Positions 27,460 to 36,016 of a stretch of DNA of 57,650 nt are shown here, piece after piece. This DNA comes from Acetobacteraceae bacterium. GTDB lineage: Bacteria > Pseudomonadota > Alphaproteobacteria > Acetobacterales > Acetobacteraceae. The translations under genes and the position numbers were made by a program. A model generated the notes under the pieces. It was not told the origin of the DNA, made no database searches, and worked only from the letters and a program-made list of their open reading frames with translations. Location: contig JANXMB010000100.1 of the NCBI GenBank assembly GCA_025354865.1, positions 1 to 57,650 of the forward strand, read 5' to 3'. The stretch's first letter is position 1, and each line of letters opens with the position of its first letter.

Positions 27460-29586
27460 ATGGACACCACCGACCTCGCCATCGAAGGCATGACCTGCGC
27501 CGCCTGCGTCGCTCGGGTGGAGAAAGTACTGGCCCGCGTGCCCGGCGTGGCGGAGGTTTCCGTGAACCTCGCCACCGAACGCGCCCGGATCGCTACGGCC
27601 GAGCAGCCGGACATCGCAGCGCTGATACGGGCGGTGGAAAAGGCTGGCTACACGGCAAAACCGGTCGCCGCCGACGCCCCCCCTGCCCCGGCGCCGGACG
27701 GTTCGGAGCTAAGGCATGTGCTGATCGCCGCCGGCCTGTCGGCACCTTTGATGCTCGGTATGGCCATTCCCGGCGCGATGTTGCCGGGCTGGGCGCAGTT
27801 CCTGCTGGCGAGCATCGTGCAATTCGGCCTCGGTTGGCGCTTCTACATCGCCGGATGGCGCGCCGTTCGGGCTTTTTCCGGCAACATGGACTTGCTGGTC
27901 GCGTTGGGCACATCGGCCGCCTGGGGATTGTCCACCTGGACGTGGTTGCGCACCGGGCACGCACACGGCCTGTATTTCGAGTCCTCGGCGGTGCTGATCG
28001 CCTTCATCCTGTTTGGCAAATATCTGGAAGGCCGAGCACGGCGGCAGACCGGAGCGGCGATTCGGGCGCTGATGCGGTTGCGGCCGGACACCGCACGGGT
28101 GCTGCGCGACGGGGTAGAAACCGAAACACCGGTCGGCGGGGTGCGGGTCGGCGACCGCGTTGCCATCCGCCCCGGTGAGCGCATTCCCATCGACGGCGTG
28201 GTGCGCGAGGGGGAAGCCGGGGTCGATGCATCGATGCTGACCGGGGAAAGCCGGCCGATCGACGCGGCGCCGGGCACCCATGTCTCGGCCGGGGCGATCG
28301 ACCTCGATGGGCATTTGATCGTCGAAACCACCGCCGTCGGTGCCGAAACCATGCTGGCGCGCATCGTCCGGCTGGTGGAAGGCGCCCAGGCGTCGAAAGC
28401 GCCGATCCAACGTCTGGCCGATCGGGTCAGCGCGGTGTTCGTGCCGGTCGTCCTCGGGGTTGCGGTCCTGACATACGCGGGATGGATGCTGGCGGGGGCC
28501 GCGCCCGGCACGGCCCTGATCCATGCCATATCGGTTCTGGTAATCGCCTGTCCTTGCGCGCTCGGGCTGGCCACCCCGACGGCCCTGGTCGTGGGGACCG
28601 GGGTGGCGGCGAAGCACGGCATCCTTATTCGCGACGCCGCCGCATTGGAACTTGCGCATAGCATCGAGATCGTCGCCTTCGATAAAACCGGCACTTTGAC
28701 CGAGGGAAAGCCTCGGTTGATCGGGATTACCACCTACCAAGGCGAACGGGAGCAACTGTTGCGCCTCGCCGCGTCGCTGCAGGCGGGGAGCGAGCACAGC
28801 CTCGCCCAAGCTGTGCGCGACGGGGCTGTACGCGACGGGGCAAATTTCGCCGTCGTGCCAGCGACCGATTTCCGTGCCGCTCCCGGGCGCGGGGTCACCG
28901 GAGCGGTTGACGGGCGGCTGTTAGCGATGGGCAATCGGCGGCTGATGGCCGATCTGGGCCTGAGCGTCGATGCCCCCGACGACGGCAGCACCGTCGCCTG
29001 GCTCGCCGAGACCGCCCCGTCGGCGCGGTTGCTGGGCCTGTTCGCTTTCGCCGATACGGCCAAACCCGGCGCCAAGGCGGCGATCGACAAACTGCGCGCG
29101 ATGGGGCTGCGCACGGCCATGCTGACCGGCGACAACCGCACCGCCGCCGCTGCGGTGGCGGAATCTCTGGGGCTGGACGATTTCAAGGCCGATATCCTGC
29201 CCGAGGGCAAAGCCGCCGAAATCGCCGCCATGCGTGCGGACGGTAGCGTGGTGGCCATGGTCGGGGACGGTATCAACGACGCCCCGGCCCTGGCGGCGGC
29301 CGATGTCGGCATGGCCATGGCGACCGGCACCGATGTGGCGATGGAAACCGCCGGCATCGCGCTGATGCGGGGCGATCCGACCCTGGTTGCGGCGGCGATC
29401 GATATCTCCCGCCGCACCACGGCCAAAATCCGGCAGGGCCTGTTCTGGGCCTTCGCCTACAATGTCCTGGGCATTCCGCTGGCGGCATTGGGATACCTCA
29501 GCCCGGTGCTGGCGGGCGCGGCGATGGCTTTGTCCTCGGTCAGCGTCGTTGCCAACGCGCTGTTGCTAAAAGCTTGGCGCCCTTAA
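27460..29586 (+). CDS. copA: Copper-translocating P1B-type ATPase
   Basis: This 708-residue pump exports Cu(I) from the cytoplasm. One N-terminal heavy-metal domain has MTCAAC (C13, C16). Membrane helices are followed by the A-domain TGES loop, the CPC motif (C364, C366), the phosphorylated DKTGT (D408), the HP-type ATP site (EHSLAQ) and GDGINDAP (D603). The C-terminal YN and MALSS residues define the Cu(I) class. The ATG at 27460 follows no strong ribosome site; upstream in-frame codons are shadows of msrA. No CueR-type regulator is beside it. A CtrA box overlaps its stop codon. Confidence 0.93.
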   Translation: MDTTDLAIEGMTCAACVARVEKVLARVPGVAEVSVNLATERARIATAEQPDIAALIRAVEKAGYTAKPVAADAPPAPAPDGSELRHVLIAAGLSAPLMLGMAIPGAMLPGWAQFLLASIVQFGLGWRFYIAGWRAVRAFSGNMDLLVALGTSAAWGLSTWTWLRTGHAHGLYFESSAVLIAFILFGKYLEGRARRQTGAAIRALMRLRPDTARVLRDGVETETPVGGVRVGDRVAIRPGERIPIDGVVREGEAGVDASMLTGESRPIDAAPGTHVSAGAIDLDGHLIVETTAVGAETMLARIVRLVEGAQASKAPIQRLADRVSAVFVPVVLGVAVLTYAGWMLAGAAPGTALIHAISVLVIACPCALGLATPTALVVGTGVAAKHGILIRDAAALELAHSIEIVAFDKTGTLTEGKPRLIGITTYQGEREQLLRLAASLQAGSEHSLAQAVRDGAVRDGANFAVVPATDFRAAPGRGVTGAVDGRLLAMGNRRLMADLGLSVDAPDDGSTVAWLAETAPSARLLGLFAFADTAKPGAKAAIDKLRAMGLRTAMLTGDNRTAAAAVAESLGLDDFKADILPEGKAAEIAAMRADGSVVAMVGDGINDAPALAAADVGMAMATGTDVAMETAGIALMRGDPTLVAAAIDISRRTTAKIRQGLFWAFAYNVLGIPLAALGYLSPVLAGAAMALSSVSVVANALLLKAWRP

Positions 29587-29598
29587 CCGTTTGTTAAC
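29583..29598. promoter_or_regulatory. CtrA box (TTAA-N7-TTAAC)
   Basis: TTAACCGTTTGTTAAC is a full CtrA box with a 7-nt spacer. Its first half overlaps the TAA stop of copA, and it ends 43 nt before the start of the CheZ-like gene, for which it is the obvious control site. Confidence 0.75.
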
Positions 29599-29641
29599 GT
29601 GTTTCTGCTTCAATGCGCCGGGAACGCATCGGAGGCAGGCT

Positions 29642-30202
29642 TTGCACCAAATATCGAACGACATCGGCTCGGCTGTGCGAACCGAAGTCGCGCCGCTCTT
29701 CGACTCGCTGAAGAAATTCGTCGATCGGCGCATCGCGGAGTTGAGCATGGAAATCCATGCCACCGTGCAACTCGCGGAATTCAGCGAATCGAACCTGTCA
29801 GGGCAACTCAGTCGTATGCAGGAGCAAATCGCGACGATGGTCGCGATGCCCAATGCGGCAACCCGCAACAGCGGGCTGGAACTGGAAGCCGTGGTGCAGG
29901 CGACCGAAACCGCCGCCAACCGGATCATGGAGGCAGCCGAGGCGATCGGCGACTGGCTGCGCACCGGGGCACGCGATGCGGCGTCGATGGAAGCGGTGGC
30001 CGAACGGGTCAATGCCATTTTTGAGGCATGCAGTTTCCAGGACATCACCAGTCAACGGATCCGTCGCGCCATCGAACACTTGCAGCAGGTGGAATCCATG
30101 CTAACCGAGATGGCGCCGGTCTCGGCAACGACCGTGGCGGCGGTGGCGGCTGTCGTCGATCCCGATCTGGCGCAGGACGATGTCGATGCGATGTTCGGTT
30201 AG
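29642..30202 (+). CDS. CheZ-like chemotaxis phosphatase family protein
   Basis: This 186-residue helical protein ends with the CheZ-type region ACSFQDITSQRIRRAIEHLQQVE; the Gln in FQD-TSQRI is where CheZ inserts its catalytic side chain. A C-terminal Asp-rich tail (DPDLAQDDVDAMFG) resembles the CheY-binding tip of CheZ. The start is taken as TTG 29642, 6 nt after GGAGG; an earlier TTG overlaps the CtrA box. No other chemotaxis gene is adjacent, so it is a stand-alone gene. The expected role is dephosphorylation of CheY-P, or another response regulator, to control flagellar switching. Confidence 0.8.
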   Translation: MHQISNDIGSAVRTEVAPLFDSLKKFVDRRIAELSMEIHATVQLAEFSESNLSGQLSRMQEQIATMVAMPNAATRNSGLELEAVVQATETAANRIMEAAEAIGDWLRTGARDAASMEAVAERVNAIFEACSFQDITSQRIRRAIEHLQQVESMLTEMAPVSATTVAAVAAVVDPDLAQDDVDAMFG

Positions 30203-30204
30203 CA

Positions 30205-30244
30205 CGCGACGACCGAAGGTGGAATCGCCGACGGTCCTATCGCG
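30205..30244. repeat. Copy 2 of the 40-bp imperfect hairpin element
   Basis: The outer arms CGCGACGACCG and CGGTC-CTAT-CGCG enclose GGTG-GAAT-CGCC. It begins 2 nt after the stop of the CheZ-like gene and matches copy 1 at 4404-4444 over nearly its whole length, with changes mainly at the loop edges and with paired arms kept. The rest of the gap to the convergent toxin gene shows no gene. Confidence 0.6.
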
Positions 30245-30372
30245 CGAAAACGCAAAGGCGACTATGACTCTTGCAAATACGGTAGTTCTCGACCCATCTC
30301 CGCCACTTATCGGCAGCGTAACGCTGTGCAGACGCACCCAACCACCGCTGACGGAGGAGTTTGCCGGGGTCG

Positions 30373-30972
30373 TTACTTTAGGCGTGGCCCGTCATGGCTG
30401 AGCCGATCGCGCAACAAGGCGCGCGCATCGCCGTCGCTCTGCGGTTGCCGCTGCGCCTCAATGTTCCGATCTTTCTTGGCAGCAACATCGAGAACACGAT
30501 CCGCCGATTGAATGTGCCCAGCCGCCTCAAGCTCACGCAACAAATCGCCCGTCGAAAGCGCCATCACGCGCTCTGGCAACCCGCGCACAAAACGCCGCTT
30601 ACGCACATCGGCGTCCTCATAAAACAGCACCGCCTCCACATCGGGATCGTCCGCGATAGCCGCATTCAGCACCTCCAGCGCTGCCTGTTCGCCTCGGCCG
30701 CGTGACCGCGTACGCGGATTCGTCGCTCGCAAGGCCTGATATTCAGCAAAAACCGACGTGGGTGCGATCTCGACTTGGCCACGATGCCGACGCGCCCACT
30801 GCACCACCTGGTCGGCGCCAAGTTTCGCGAGGTCCTCGGTCACCTCTGCATACACCATGTCAGGAATAATGACGGGCACGCCCGGCATGGTCAGGCATTC
30901 CAACGTCTCGCCGGCCGCCAACGTAATCGAAGGCGAGGCATCCGTAACAATAAGACCAAGCCATCGCGTCAT
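30373..30972 (-). CDS. PIN-domain toxin (VapC-like ribonuclease)
   Basis: This 199-residue PIN-fold protein keeps the acidic pocket expected for a Mg-dependent RNase: D11 (VTDAS), E43 (YAEV), E95 (GRGEQ) and the E119/D120/D122 cluster (YEDAD). The RKRRFV stretch after the last acids recalls DUF3368-type PIN toxins. The C-terminal 40 residues are basic. It overlaps the upstream antitoxin gene by 4 nt in the usual antitoxin-first order. Its probable role is growth control by RNA cleavage when the antitoxin is lost. Confidence 0.8.
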   Translation of the reverse strand: MTRWLGLIVTDASPSITLAAGETLECLTMPGVPVIIPDMVYAEVTEDLAKLGADQVVQWARRHRGQVEIAPTSVFAEYQALRATNPRTRSRGRGEQAALEVLNAAIADDPDVEAVLFYEDADVRKRRFVRGLPERVMALSTGDLLRELEAAGHIQSADRVLDVAAKKDRNIEAQRQPQSDGDARALLRDRLSHDGPRLK

Positions 30973-31190
30973 CTCTGAGCCTTCAGAGCCTCACGAATGA
31001 ACGCACGCCCGCGCTCACGCGCAGCGGCACTGGGACCGTCCATCGGCGCCATGGGCGGACGGAGGCCGAGCGCACCAAGCGCGCTGAGCACTTGCACATA
31101 GTTTTCGAACCCGCGCTCCTGCAAGGCGCGCCAGGCGATCTCCCCGGCGGCGTATTGGCGGATCAGTCGGTCGCGTTCGTTGTCGATCAT
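30969..31190 (-). CDS. Putative antitoxin of the PIN toxin pair
   Basis: This 73-residue product (MIDNERDRLIRQYAAGEIAWRAL...) has a helical N-terminal part in which YAAGEIAWRALQERGF could be a helix-turn-helix like that of UPF0175-type antitoxins. A basic, flexible C-terminal tail could wrap the toxin. Position (first gene, 4-nt overlap with the PIN gene) supports the call more than sequence does. A perfect 9-bp inverted repeat lies 41 nt upstream of its ATG. No good ribosome site is visible. Confidence 0.7.
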   Translation of the reverse strand: MIDNERDRLIRQYAAGEIAWRALQERGFENYVQVLSALGALGLRPPMAPMDGPSAAARERGRAFIREALKAQR

Positions 31191-31230
31191 GATTTATTCA
31201 TATCGCAGCGTAGGACGGCGGCAAAGTTGA

Positions 31231-31258
31231 ATATACGATAAAGAACCCGATCGTATAT
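31231..31258. promoter_or_regulatory. Inverted repeat upstream of toxin-antitoxin operon, candidate operator
   Basis: ATATACGAT (31231-31239) and ATCGTATAT (31250-31258) form a perfect 9-bp inverted repeat with a 10-nt spacer in an AT-rich stretch upstream of the antitoxin start. Such sites commonly bind the antitoxin/toxin complex for autorepression. The AT-rich right arm could also hold the -10 region. Confidence 0.55.
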
Positions 31259-31389
31259 AATGAGGTGGGTGGGACAAATTGGAGCTTTCCGCCGTTGCCG
31301 CTTCCATGGCCATCATTCTGGGGTGTAATTTTTTCCGCACTCGGTTTTTGCCCGCTCCTGGGGCGAATTCCGACCGCGCTGCACCGTAT

Positions 31390-31515
31390 TGTTTCGTCAT
31401 TCGCGGGCTTGACCCGCGAATCCCCGCTCGGAGGAAAAATCCGAAGAATCCAGCCAACAACGCGATCGCTCGTGCAAGCTGGGATACGCGGGTCAAGCCC
31501 GCGCATGACGAAACA
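31390..31515. repeat. 126-bp palindromic intergenic element
   Basis: A 29-bp left arm (31390-31418, starting TGTTTCGTCATTCGCGGGC) pairs with a 29-bp right arm (31487-31515) with one mismatch. They enclose 68 bp with no ORF of merit. The wording (cgtcattcgcgggcttgacccgcg) is a familiar style of dispersed palindromic repeat in alphaproteobacteria. It is the main content of the 31191-31565 gap between the toxin-antitoxin pair and the monooxygenase gene. Confidence 0.8.
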
Positions 31516-31565
31516 GTTACTGCTGGCGGTCCACGTCTATGCGGTCTGGCATAAGTGCCTTCTGT

Positions 31566-32531
31566 TTAGTCCCGGATTGACCCCGCGCCCCGGCGCATCG
31601 CCTCAATGGCTTCGGCGACGATCCGTTCGACCAAATTACGCGCGGACGGGACGTCGTGAATGAGGTCCACGGCTTCTCCGGCGAGGACCATGCGTTGCGA
31701 CAAGTCGTCGGGCGGGGTGGCCTGAAAGCGGGCGCGTTCGGTTTCGGCGGATGCCTCCAATTCGGCTTCCTTGTGTTCCCACCGGTCGAACGTCGGATTG
31801 CGCAGCATGCGGGCCGGGAAGGTTCGGGGCCAATCCGGGTCGTTCAGCGTGTCGTAGATGCGGGTCTGCACGGTCTGGTCGCCTTCTCCGCCCACCACTG
31901 CGGCTTTGCGCCCGTCGCTCCAGAGCGATTCGCGGGTCGCGGTGAAACGGGTGCCCATGGAAACGCCCGACGCGCCCAGGGCCAATGCAGCGGCCAGGCC
32001 CCGCCCGTCCGCGATGCCACCGGCCGCGACCACCGGGACCGATCCGGCGATATCCACCACCGCCGGCACCAGCCCAATGGTACCCCGCATTGCGCCACTG
32101 TGCCCGCCGGCGTCGCGCCCCTGGGCGATCAGGATATCCGCGCCGGCATCCAAAGCAGCCCGCGCAAGCGCCAGGGTTTGCACCTGGCAGATGATCTTGC
32201 AGCCGGCGGCGCGAATGCGTGGGAACCATGCCGTGGAGTCGCCGAACGACAGCAGCACGGCGGCCGGTCCGGTTTCGAGCGCGACGTCCAAAGCCAAGGG
32301 ATTGCGCTCCAGCCGCCAGGTGATGAAGCCGATGGCCACCCGGGCATTGCCGGCCGCGGCGACCTCGCGGCGGATCGAGGCCGCATCGGCGCCTGGACCG
32401 ATAATCCCCATGCCGCCGGCGTGGCTGACGGCGTTGGCGAGTGCGCCACCGGCGATGCCGCTCATGGGTGCGGTGAATATGGGATGGTCGATCCCCAGCA
32501 GCCGCGTCAACGCGGTTTCGATGCGCGCCAT
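31566..32531 (-). CDS. Nitronate monooxygenase family flavoprotein
   Basis: This 321-residue FMN-dependent TIM-barrel enzyme oxidises alkyl nitronates such as propionate-3-nitronate. Landmarks are the N-terminal HPIFTAPMSGIAGGALANAVSHAGG, the AQGRDAGGHSG loop with the active-site His, and PVVAAGGIADGRGLAAALALGASGVSMGTRF for FMN phosphate binding. Some relatives act as enoyl-ACP reductases (FabK-like) or 2-nitropropane dioxygenases. It stands alone, flanked by two repeat elements. Confidence 0.9.
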   Translation of the reverse strand: MARIETALTRLLGIDHPIFTAPMSGIAGGALANAVSHAGGMGIIGPGADAASIRREVAAAGNARVAIGFITWRLERNPLALDVALETGPAAVLLSFGDSTAWFPRIRAAGCKIICQVQTLALARAALDAGADILIAQGRDAGGHSGAMRGTIGLVPAVVDIAGSVPVVAAGGIADGRGLAAALALGASGVSMGTRFTATRESLWSDGRKAAVVGGEGDQTVQTRIYDTLNDPDWPRTFPARMLRNPTFDRWEHKEAELEASAETERARFQATPPDDLSQRMVLAGEAVDLIHDVPSARNLVERIVAEAIEAMRRGAGSIRD

Positions 32532-32590
32532 TCCGGAAGCCTCCCCTTTTGTGTGCGGCCGATATCAATGGCCATTTCGGACCGGTCGCG

Positions 32591-32746
32591 CTAGCAGGCT
32601 GCTGAAAAAATTTTCTCGACACCCTACCACGAAAGATTGAGTCGCAGCGCACTGACCTCACGAAACATTCGGTCGCCCAAGCGGCGTCTGCGATTCTTTT
32701 TGACCAATCGTTGCCGGTCCGCCGGACTTTTTCAGCAGCCTGCTAG
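32591..32746. mobile_element. 156-bp MITE-like element with perfect 19-bp terminal inverted repeats
   Basis: CTAGCAGGCTGCTGAAAAA (32591-32609) is exactly repeated in reverse complement at 32728-32746. The 118-bp interior has no convincing gene, so it is a non-autonomous element or internally deleted IS. The outer CTAG could be a 4-bp target duplication. The end sequence resembles those of IS1182-type elements (inference). It sits 47 nt upstream of the broken flavoprotein gene start. Confidence 0.82.
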
Positions 32747-32777
32747 ATCGCACCCCATTGCGAATTTGGGATCAAGG

Positions 32778-32891
32778 ATGGATCTGCGCTTCGACGTCGT
32801 GGTGGTTGGGGGCGGGCATGCCGGTGTCGGCTATCTCAGCCTACCGGACTGGAGCGGACAGACAGCTTTCCACACGCAGCCACCGTGTTAG
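32778..32891 (+). pseudogene. Truncated start of an FAD-binding protein gene
   Basis: An ATG opens a frame encoding MDLRFDVVVVGGGHAGVG, a textbook Rossmann FAD motif (GGGHAG) as found in MnmG-like and other flavoproteins. After about 18 residues the frame runs into unrelated sequence and stops at codon 38. No downstream part of a flavoprotein was found before the GMC gene, so this is the remnant of a larger gene, probably lost by deletion next to the MITE-like element. The rest of the 32532-33043 gap holds no gene. Confidence 0.6.
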
Positions 32892-33043
32892 CAAAAGACA
32901 CGATCCCCTAAAACAAAGAGCACCAGGACCGCACCACGTCCCCCGGGCGCAGGGACGCGCCACGCCCCCCGAGATTGGCCAAGGCCCCTCGGCGTGCTTA
33001 GGGTGCCGGCACGGACGACGCCATTCGCGGGGGCAACAGCAGC

Positions 33044-34645
33044 ATGGAAACATACGATTACATCGTGGTCGGCGCCGGATCGGCCGGGGCGGCGGTCGCG
33101 TATCGCCTTTCGGAAGACCCGCGCAACAAAGTGCTGCTGCTGGAAGCCGGCCCGGCCCAACCGCGCTGGACCACCATCCCGATCGGTTTTGCCAAGCTGC
33201 TGTACGAACCGAAAGCCAACTGGCTCTATGCCTCCGAGCCCGAGGCCACCACCAACGGTCGCAAACTGCATGTTCCCCGCGGCAAGATGCTCGGCGGCTC
33301 CAGTTCGTTGAACGGCATGGCCTTCGTGCGCGGGCAGGCGCAGGACTTCGACACTTGGTCGCAAATGGGCAATCGCGGTTGGAGCTACGACGAGGTGCTG
33401 CCCTACTTCAAGCGGATGGAATCCTACGAGGCCGATGGCGACGACACATTTCGCGGCCGCGAGGGACCGCTGCGGGTGACCAACCCGGAACCCGCCAATC
33501 CCCTGCTGGCAACCATCATCGAGGCAGCAGGCCAGGTCGGCATTCGGCATAACCCCGACTACAATGGCGCCACCCAGGACGGTATCGCCATGAGCCAGGC
33601 GACCATCGCCTCCAATCGGCGGCAAAGCACCGCGCATTGCTACCTCGAACCCGCGCGGTTCCGCCCCAATTTGCGCATTGTCACCGATGCGTTGACCGAA
33701 TGCGCGACCTTCGAAGGCACCAACTGCACCGGCGTCCGCTATTCCGTGCACGGCGCCCGACAGGAGGCTCGGGCCGCGCGGGAAGTCGTGATCTCGGCCG
33801 GGGCGATCAATGCGCCGCAATTGCTGGAACTGTCCGGCATCGGTCAGCCGGAACGGCTGCAAGCCCTGGGGATCGCGGTCCGGCAGGCGCTGCCGGGCGT
33901 GGGGGAGAACCTGCGCGACCACTACGCGCCGCGCACCCGCTGGGCGATCGGCAAGCGCGGCGTCAGCTACAACGATCGCGGCCGAGGCATCGGGCTGGTC
34001 GTGCAAGCGCTGAAATACGCCTTCGCCCAACCCAGCATGCTGAACGCCGTCGCCGCCCCGTTGCGGGCCTTCGTCCGCTCCCGCGAGGGCCTCGACGCAC
34101 CCGACCTGTTGCTCGGCTGGGTGCCGATGCTGACGGAACTCGGCGCCAAAGGACCGAAACTCGCCAAACAATCGGGCATGACCTGCTACGCGCATCCGAT
34201 GCGGCCGGAGAGCAAAGGCCACATCCACATCACATCCGCCGACCCGAGGAAGCCGCCGGCCATCGCGTTCAATTTCCTGTCGGCGTCGGTCGATGCGGAA
34301 CTGACGGTGACAGCGGTTCGGATCGCGCGTTCGGTAATGTATGCGCCGGCCATGGCGCCGTTGCAGTTGACCGAGATCGGGCCGGGCAAGGCGCTGACGA
34401 CCGACGACGAGATCCTGGATTGGGTGAAACGGGTGGCGGAAACGACCTATCATCCGGTTGGCACCTGCAAGATGGGGGTCGATCCGATGGCGGTGGTCGA
34501 TCCGCAATTGCGGGTGCACGGCATCCAGGGATTGCGGGTCGCGGATGCGTCGATCATGCCGACGCTGACATCGGGGAACACAAACGCGCCAGCGATCATG
34601 ATCGGCGAGAGGGCGGCGGACCTCGTGCTGAAAGCGGCAGCCTGA
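33044..34645 (+). CDS. GMC family oxidoreductase (choline dehydrogenase-like)
   Basis: This 533-residue FAD enzyme has an ADP-binding GAGSAG (10-15), the GMC signatures PRGKMLGGSSSLNGMAFVRG and SAGAINAPQLLELSGIG, and the active-site His470 in TYHPVGTCKMG with the conserved Asn near 512-514. It oxidises a primary alcohol; polyethylene glycol, choline and other alcohols are known substrates of relatives. No signal peptide. The transporter gene starts 6 nt after its stop, hinting that the transporter imports the substrate or exports the product. Confidence 0.9.
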   Translation: METYDYIVVGAGSAGAAVAYRLSEDPRNKVLLLEAGPAQPRWTTIPIGFAKLLYEPKANWLYASEPEATTNGRKLHVPRGKMLGGSSSLNGMAFVRGQAQDFDTWSQMGNRGWSYDEVLPYFKRMESYEADGDDTFRGREGPLRVTNPEPANPLLATIIEAAGQVGIRHNPDYNGATQDGIAMSQATIASNRRQSTAHCYLEPARFRPNLRIVTDALTECATFEGTNCTGVRYSVHGARQEARAAREVVISAGAINAPQLLELSGIGQPERLQALGIAVRQALPGVGENLRDHYAPRTRWAIGKRGVSYNDRGRGIGLVVQALKYAFAQPSMLNAVAAPLRAFVRSREGLDAPDLLLGWVPMLTELGAKGPKLAKQSGMTCYAHPMRPESKGHIHITSADPRKPPAIAFNFLSASVDAELTVTAVRIARSVMYAPAMAPLQLTEIGPGKALTTDDEILDWVKRVAETTYHPVGTCKMGVDPMAVVDPQLRVHGIQGLRVADASIMPTLTSGNTNAPAIMIGERAADLVLKAAA

Positions 34646-34651
34646 CCGGCC

Positions 34652-35908
34652 ATGGCGGGGGCATCGGTTCGGGCGATATGCGGGCTGGCAGCGGGTCTGC
34701 TGGCGGGAGGCTGGCTTGGCCTCGGGCCGGCGATCGGGGCGGTCGGGCAATCGCTGATCGGTGGCTACGAGGCGGTAGCCCCGGCGCTGATTTTCGCCAT
34801 CCTGGGTCCGTCGCTGCTCAAACTGCTGCGCCAGGGGTATGCGGAGGGCGCGGCGGCATCCTCGCCCAGCCGTTTCGCGCTTTACGCCATCTATTGGTTT
34901 TCCGGACTGCGGGCGACGGTCTGCATCGCGACCGCGCTCGCAGTGTCAGCCGTCTATCGCCTCCCGCTGCTCGGCACCGATTGGCACCTCCCAGATTGGC
35001 AAACCCTGTCGGGATTGGTGCAGAATCGCTATCTGGCGACGCTGGCCGGGGCGGGCTTGACCGCCTGGCTGCTGCGCCGCCGCGACGGTCCGGGGATCGC
35101 GTTGTTCCTGAGCCTGCCTGCCCGGATCGAGGCCGCCGGCAGCCTGCTGACCCGTTTCACGCCGCTGTTCGGCTTTGTCGTCGGCGTCTACATCGCCTCC
35201 CTGCCCGACATGCTGACGACGGCGATCGGTCGGATGCATGGCCCGCCCCTTCATGCGGTGGCGTTCCGCTGGTTCGAGATCGACACCGCCGCGCCCGGCG
35301 GCCCGATGGCGGCGTATCTGACGGTCACCGGCCTGACCGCCCTGCTGTGCATTGCGCTGCACGCCGTATTGGTCGCCTTGGTACGGCTGCGGCTGCCGGA
35401 TTTCTCGGTTTCCCGTTACCTCACCGATTATTTATTGCGGGTCTACCCACCGATCTGGAGCACCGGGGCCGAGTCGCTGGCCATTCCGGCCAACCTCGCA
35501 ATGTTGCGGCGCTACGGCGGCAACGCACCCGATGCCATGCGCGATCTGACCAGCGGTCTGGCGGCGACGCTCAATCTCAACGGCACACCGATTTGCTGCC
35601 TCGTGCTGCTGCCCGCCATCTGCATGGCGATCGGTCACCCCTTGTCCATCCTGGAATTGTTCGGCTGCCTGCCGGCGATTTTCATCCTGTGCTATGCCAT
35701 CCCCGGTATCCCCGGCGAGTTGGCCATCTTCGCCGCCCCAATCGCCCAGATGCTCGGCTTGTCGGGCGGGGAGCGCGATCTGTTCCTGCTGCTGTTCCTG
35801 AGCTGGCAGATCGGCCTGACGGATTCGTTCCGCTCCGCCGGCAGCGCCACCGACGCGGTGCCGGCGACCCTGCTGATTTTGCACGGCTACCGGGGCCGGC
35901 TTGGCTGA
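34652..35908 (+). CDS. Dicarboxylate/amino acid:cation symporter (DAACS) family protein, divergent
   Basis: This 418-residue membrane protein has 8-10 hydrophobic segments. The second half keeps DAACS landmarks: a YPPIWSTGAESLAIPANLAM stretch in the place of the Ser-rich hairpin, NLNGTPICCLVLLP in the NMDGT position, and GLTDSFRSAGSATDAVPATLL in the substrate-binding helix with its Asp and Arg. The family imports dicarboxylates or acidic amino acids with Na+ or H+. Several canonical residues differ, so the substrate may be unusual. Cotranscribed with the GMC oxidoreductase gene. Confidence 0.78.
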   Translation: MAGASVRAICGLAAGLLAGGWLGLGPAIGAVGQSLIGGYEAVAPALIFAILGPSLLKLLRQGYAEGAAASSPSRFALYAIYWFSGLRATVCIATALAVSAVYRLPLLGTDWHLPDWQTLSGLVQNRYLATLAGAGLTAWLLRRRDGPGIALFLSLPARIEAAGSLLTRFTPLFGFVVGVYIASLPDMLTTAIGRMHGPPLHAVAFRWFEIDTAAPGGPMAAYLTVTGLTALLCIALHAVLVALVRLRLPDFSVSRYLTDYLLRVYPPIWSTGAESLAIPANLAMLRRYGGNAPDAMRDLTSGLAATLNLNGTPICCLVLLPAICMAIGHPLSILELFGCLPAIFILCYAIPGIPGELAIFAAPIAQMLGLSGGERDLFLLLFLSWQIGLTDSFRSAGSATDAVPATLLILHGYRGRLG

Positions 35909-35920
35909 GGGAGGCAGAAC

Positions 35921-35944
35921 AAGGGACAGGCCAAAAGGGACAGG
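35921..35944 (+). repeat. Short direct repeat AAGGGACAGG
   Basis: AAGGGACAGG occurs twice (35921-35930 and 35935-35944), in the gap between the transporter and the aldolase gene. The role is unknown; the region after it (35988-36000) is AT-rich and may hold the aldolase promoter. Confidence 0.4.
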
Positions 35945-36016
35945 GTTGCGCGCCACGGCGGCCATCCTCTACAACCGCCGCCGCTCCACTGATATTATAT
36001 AGGGATTGGACCGGCC

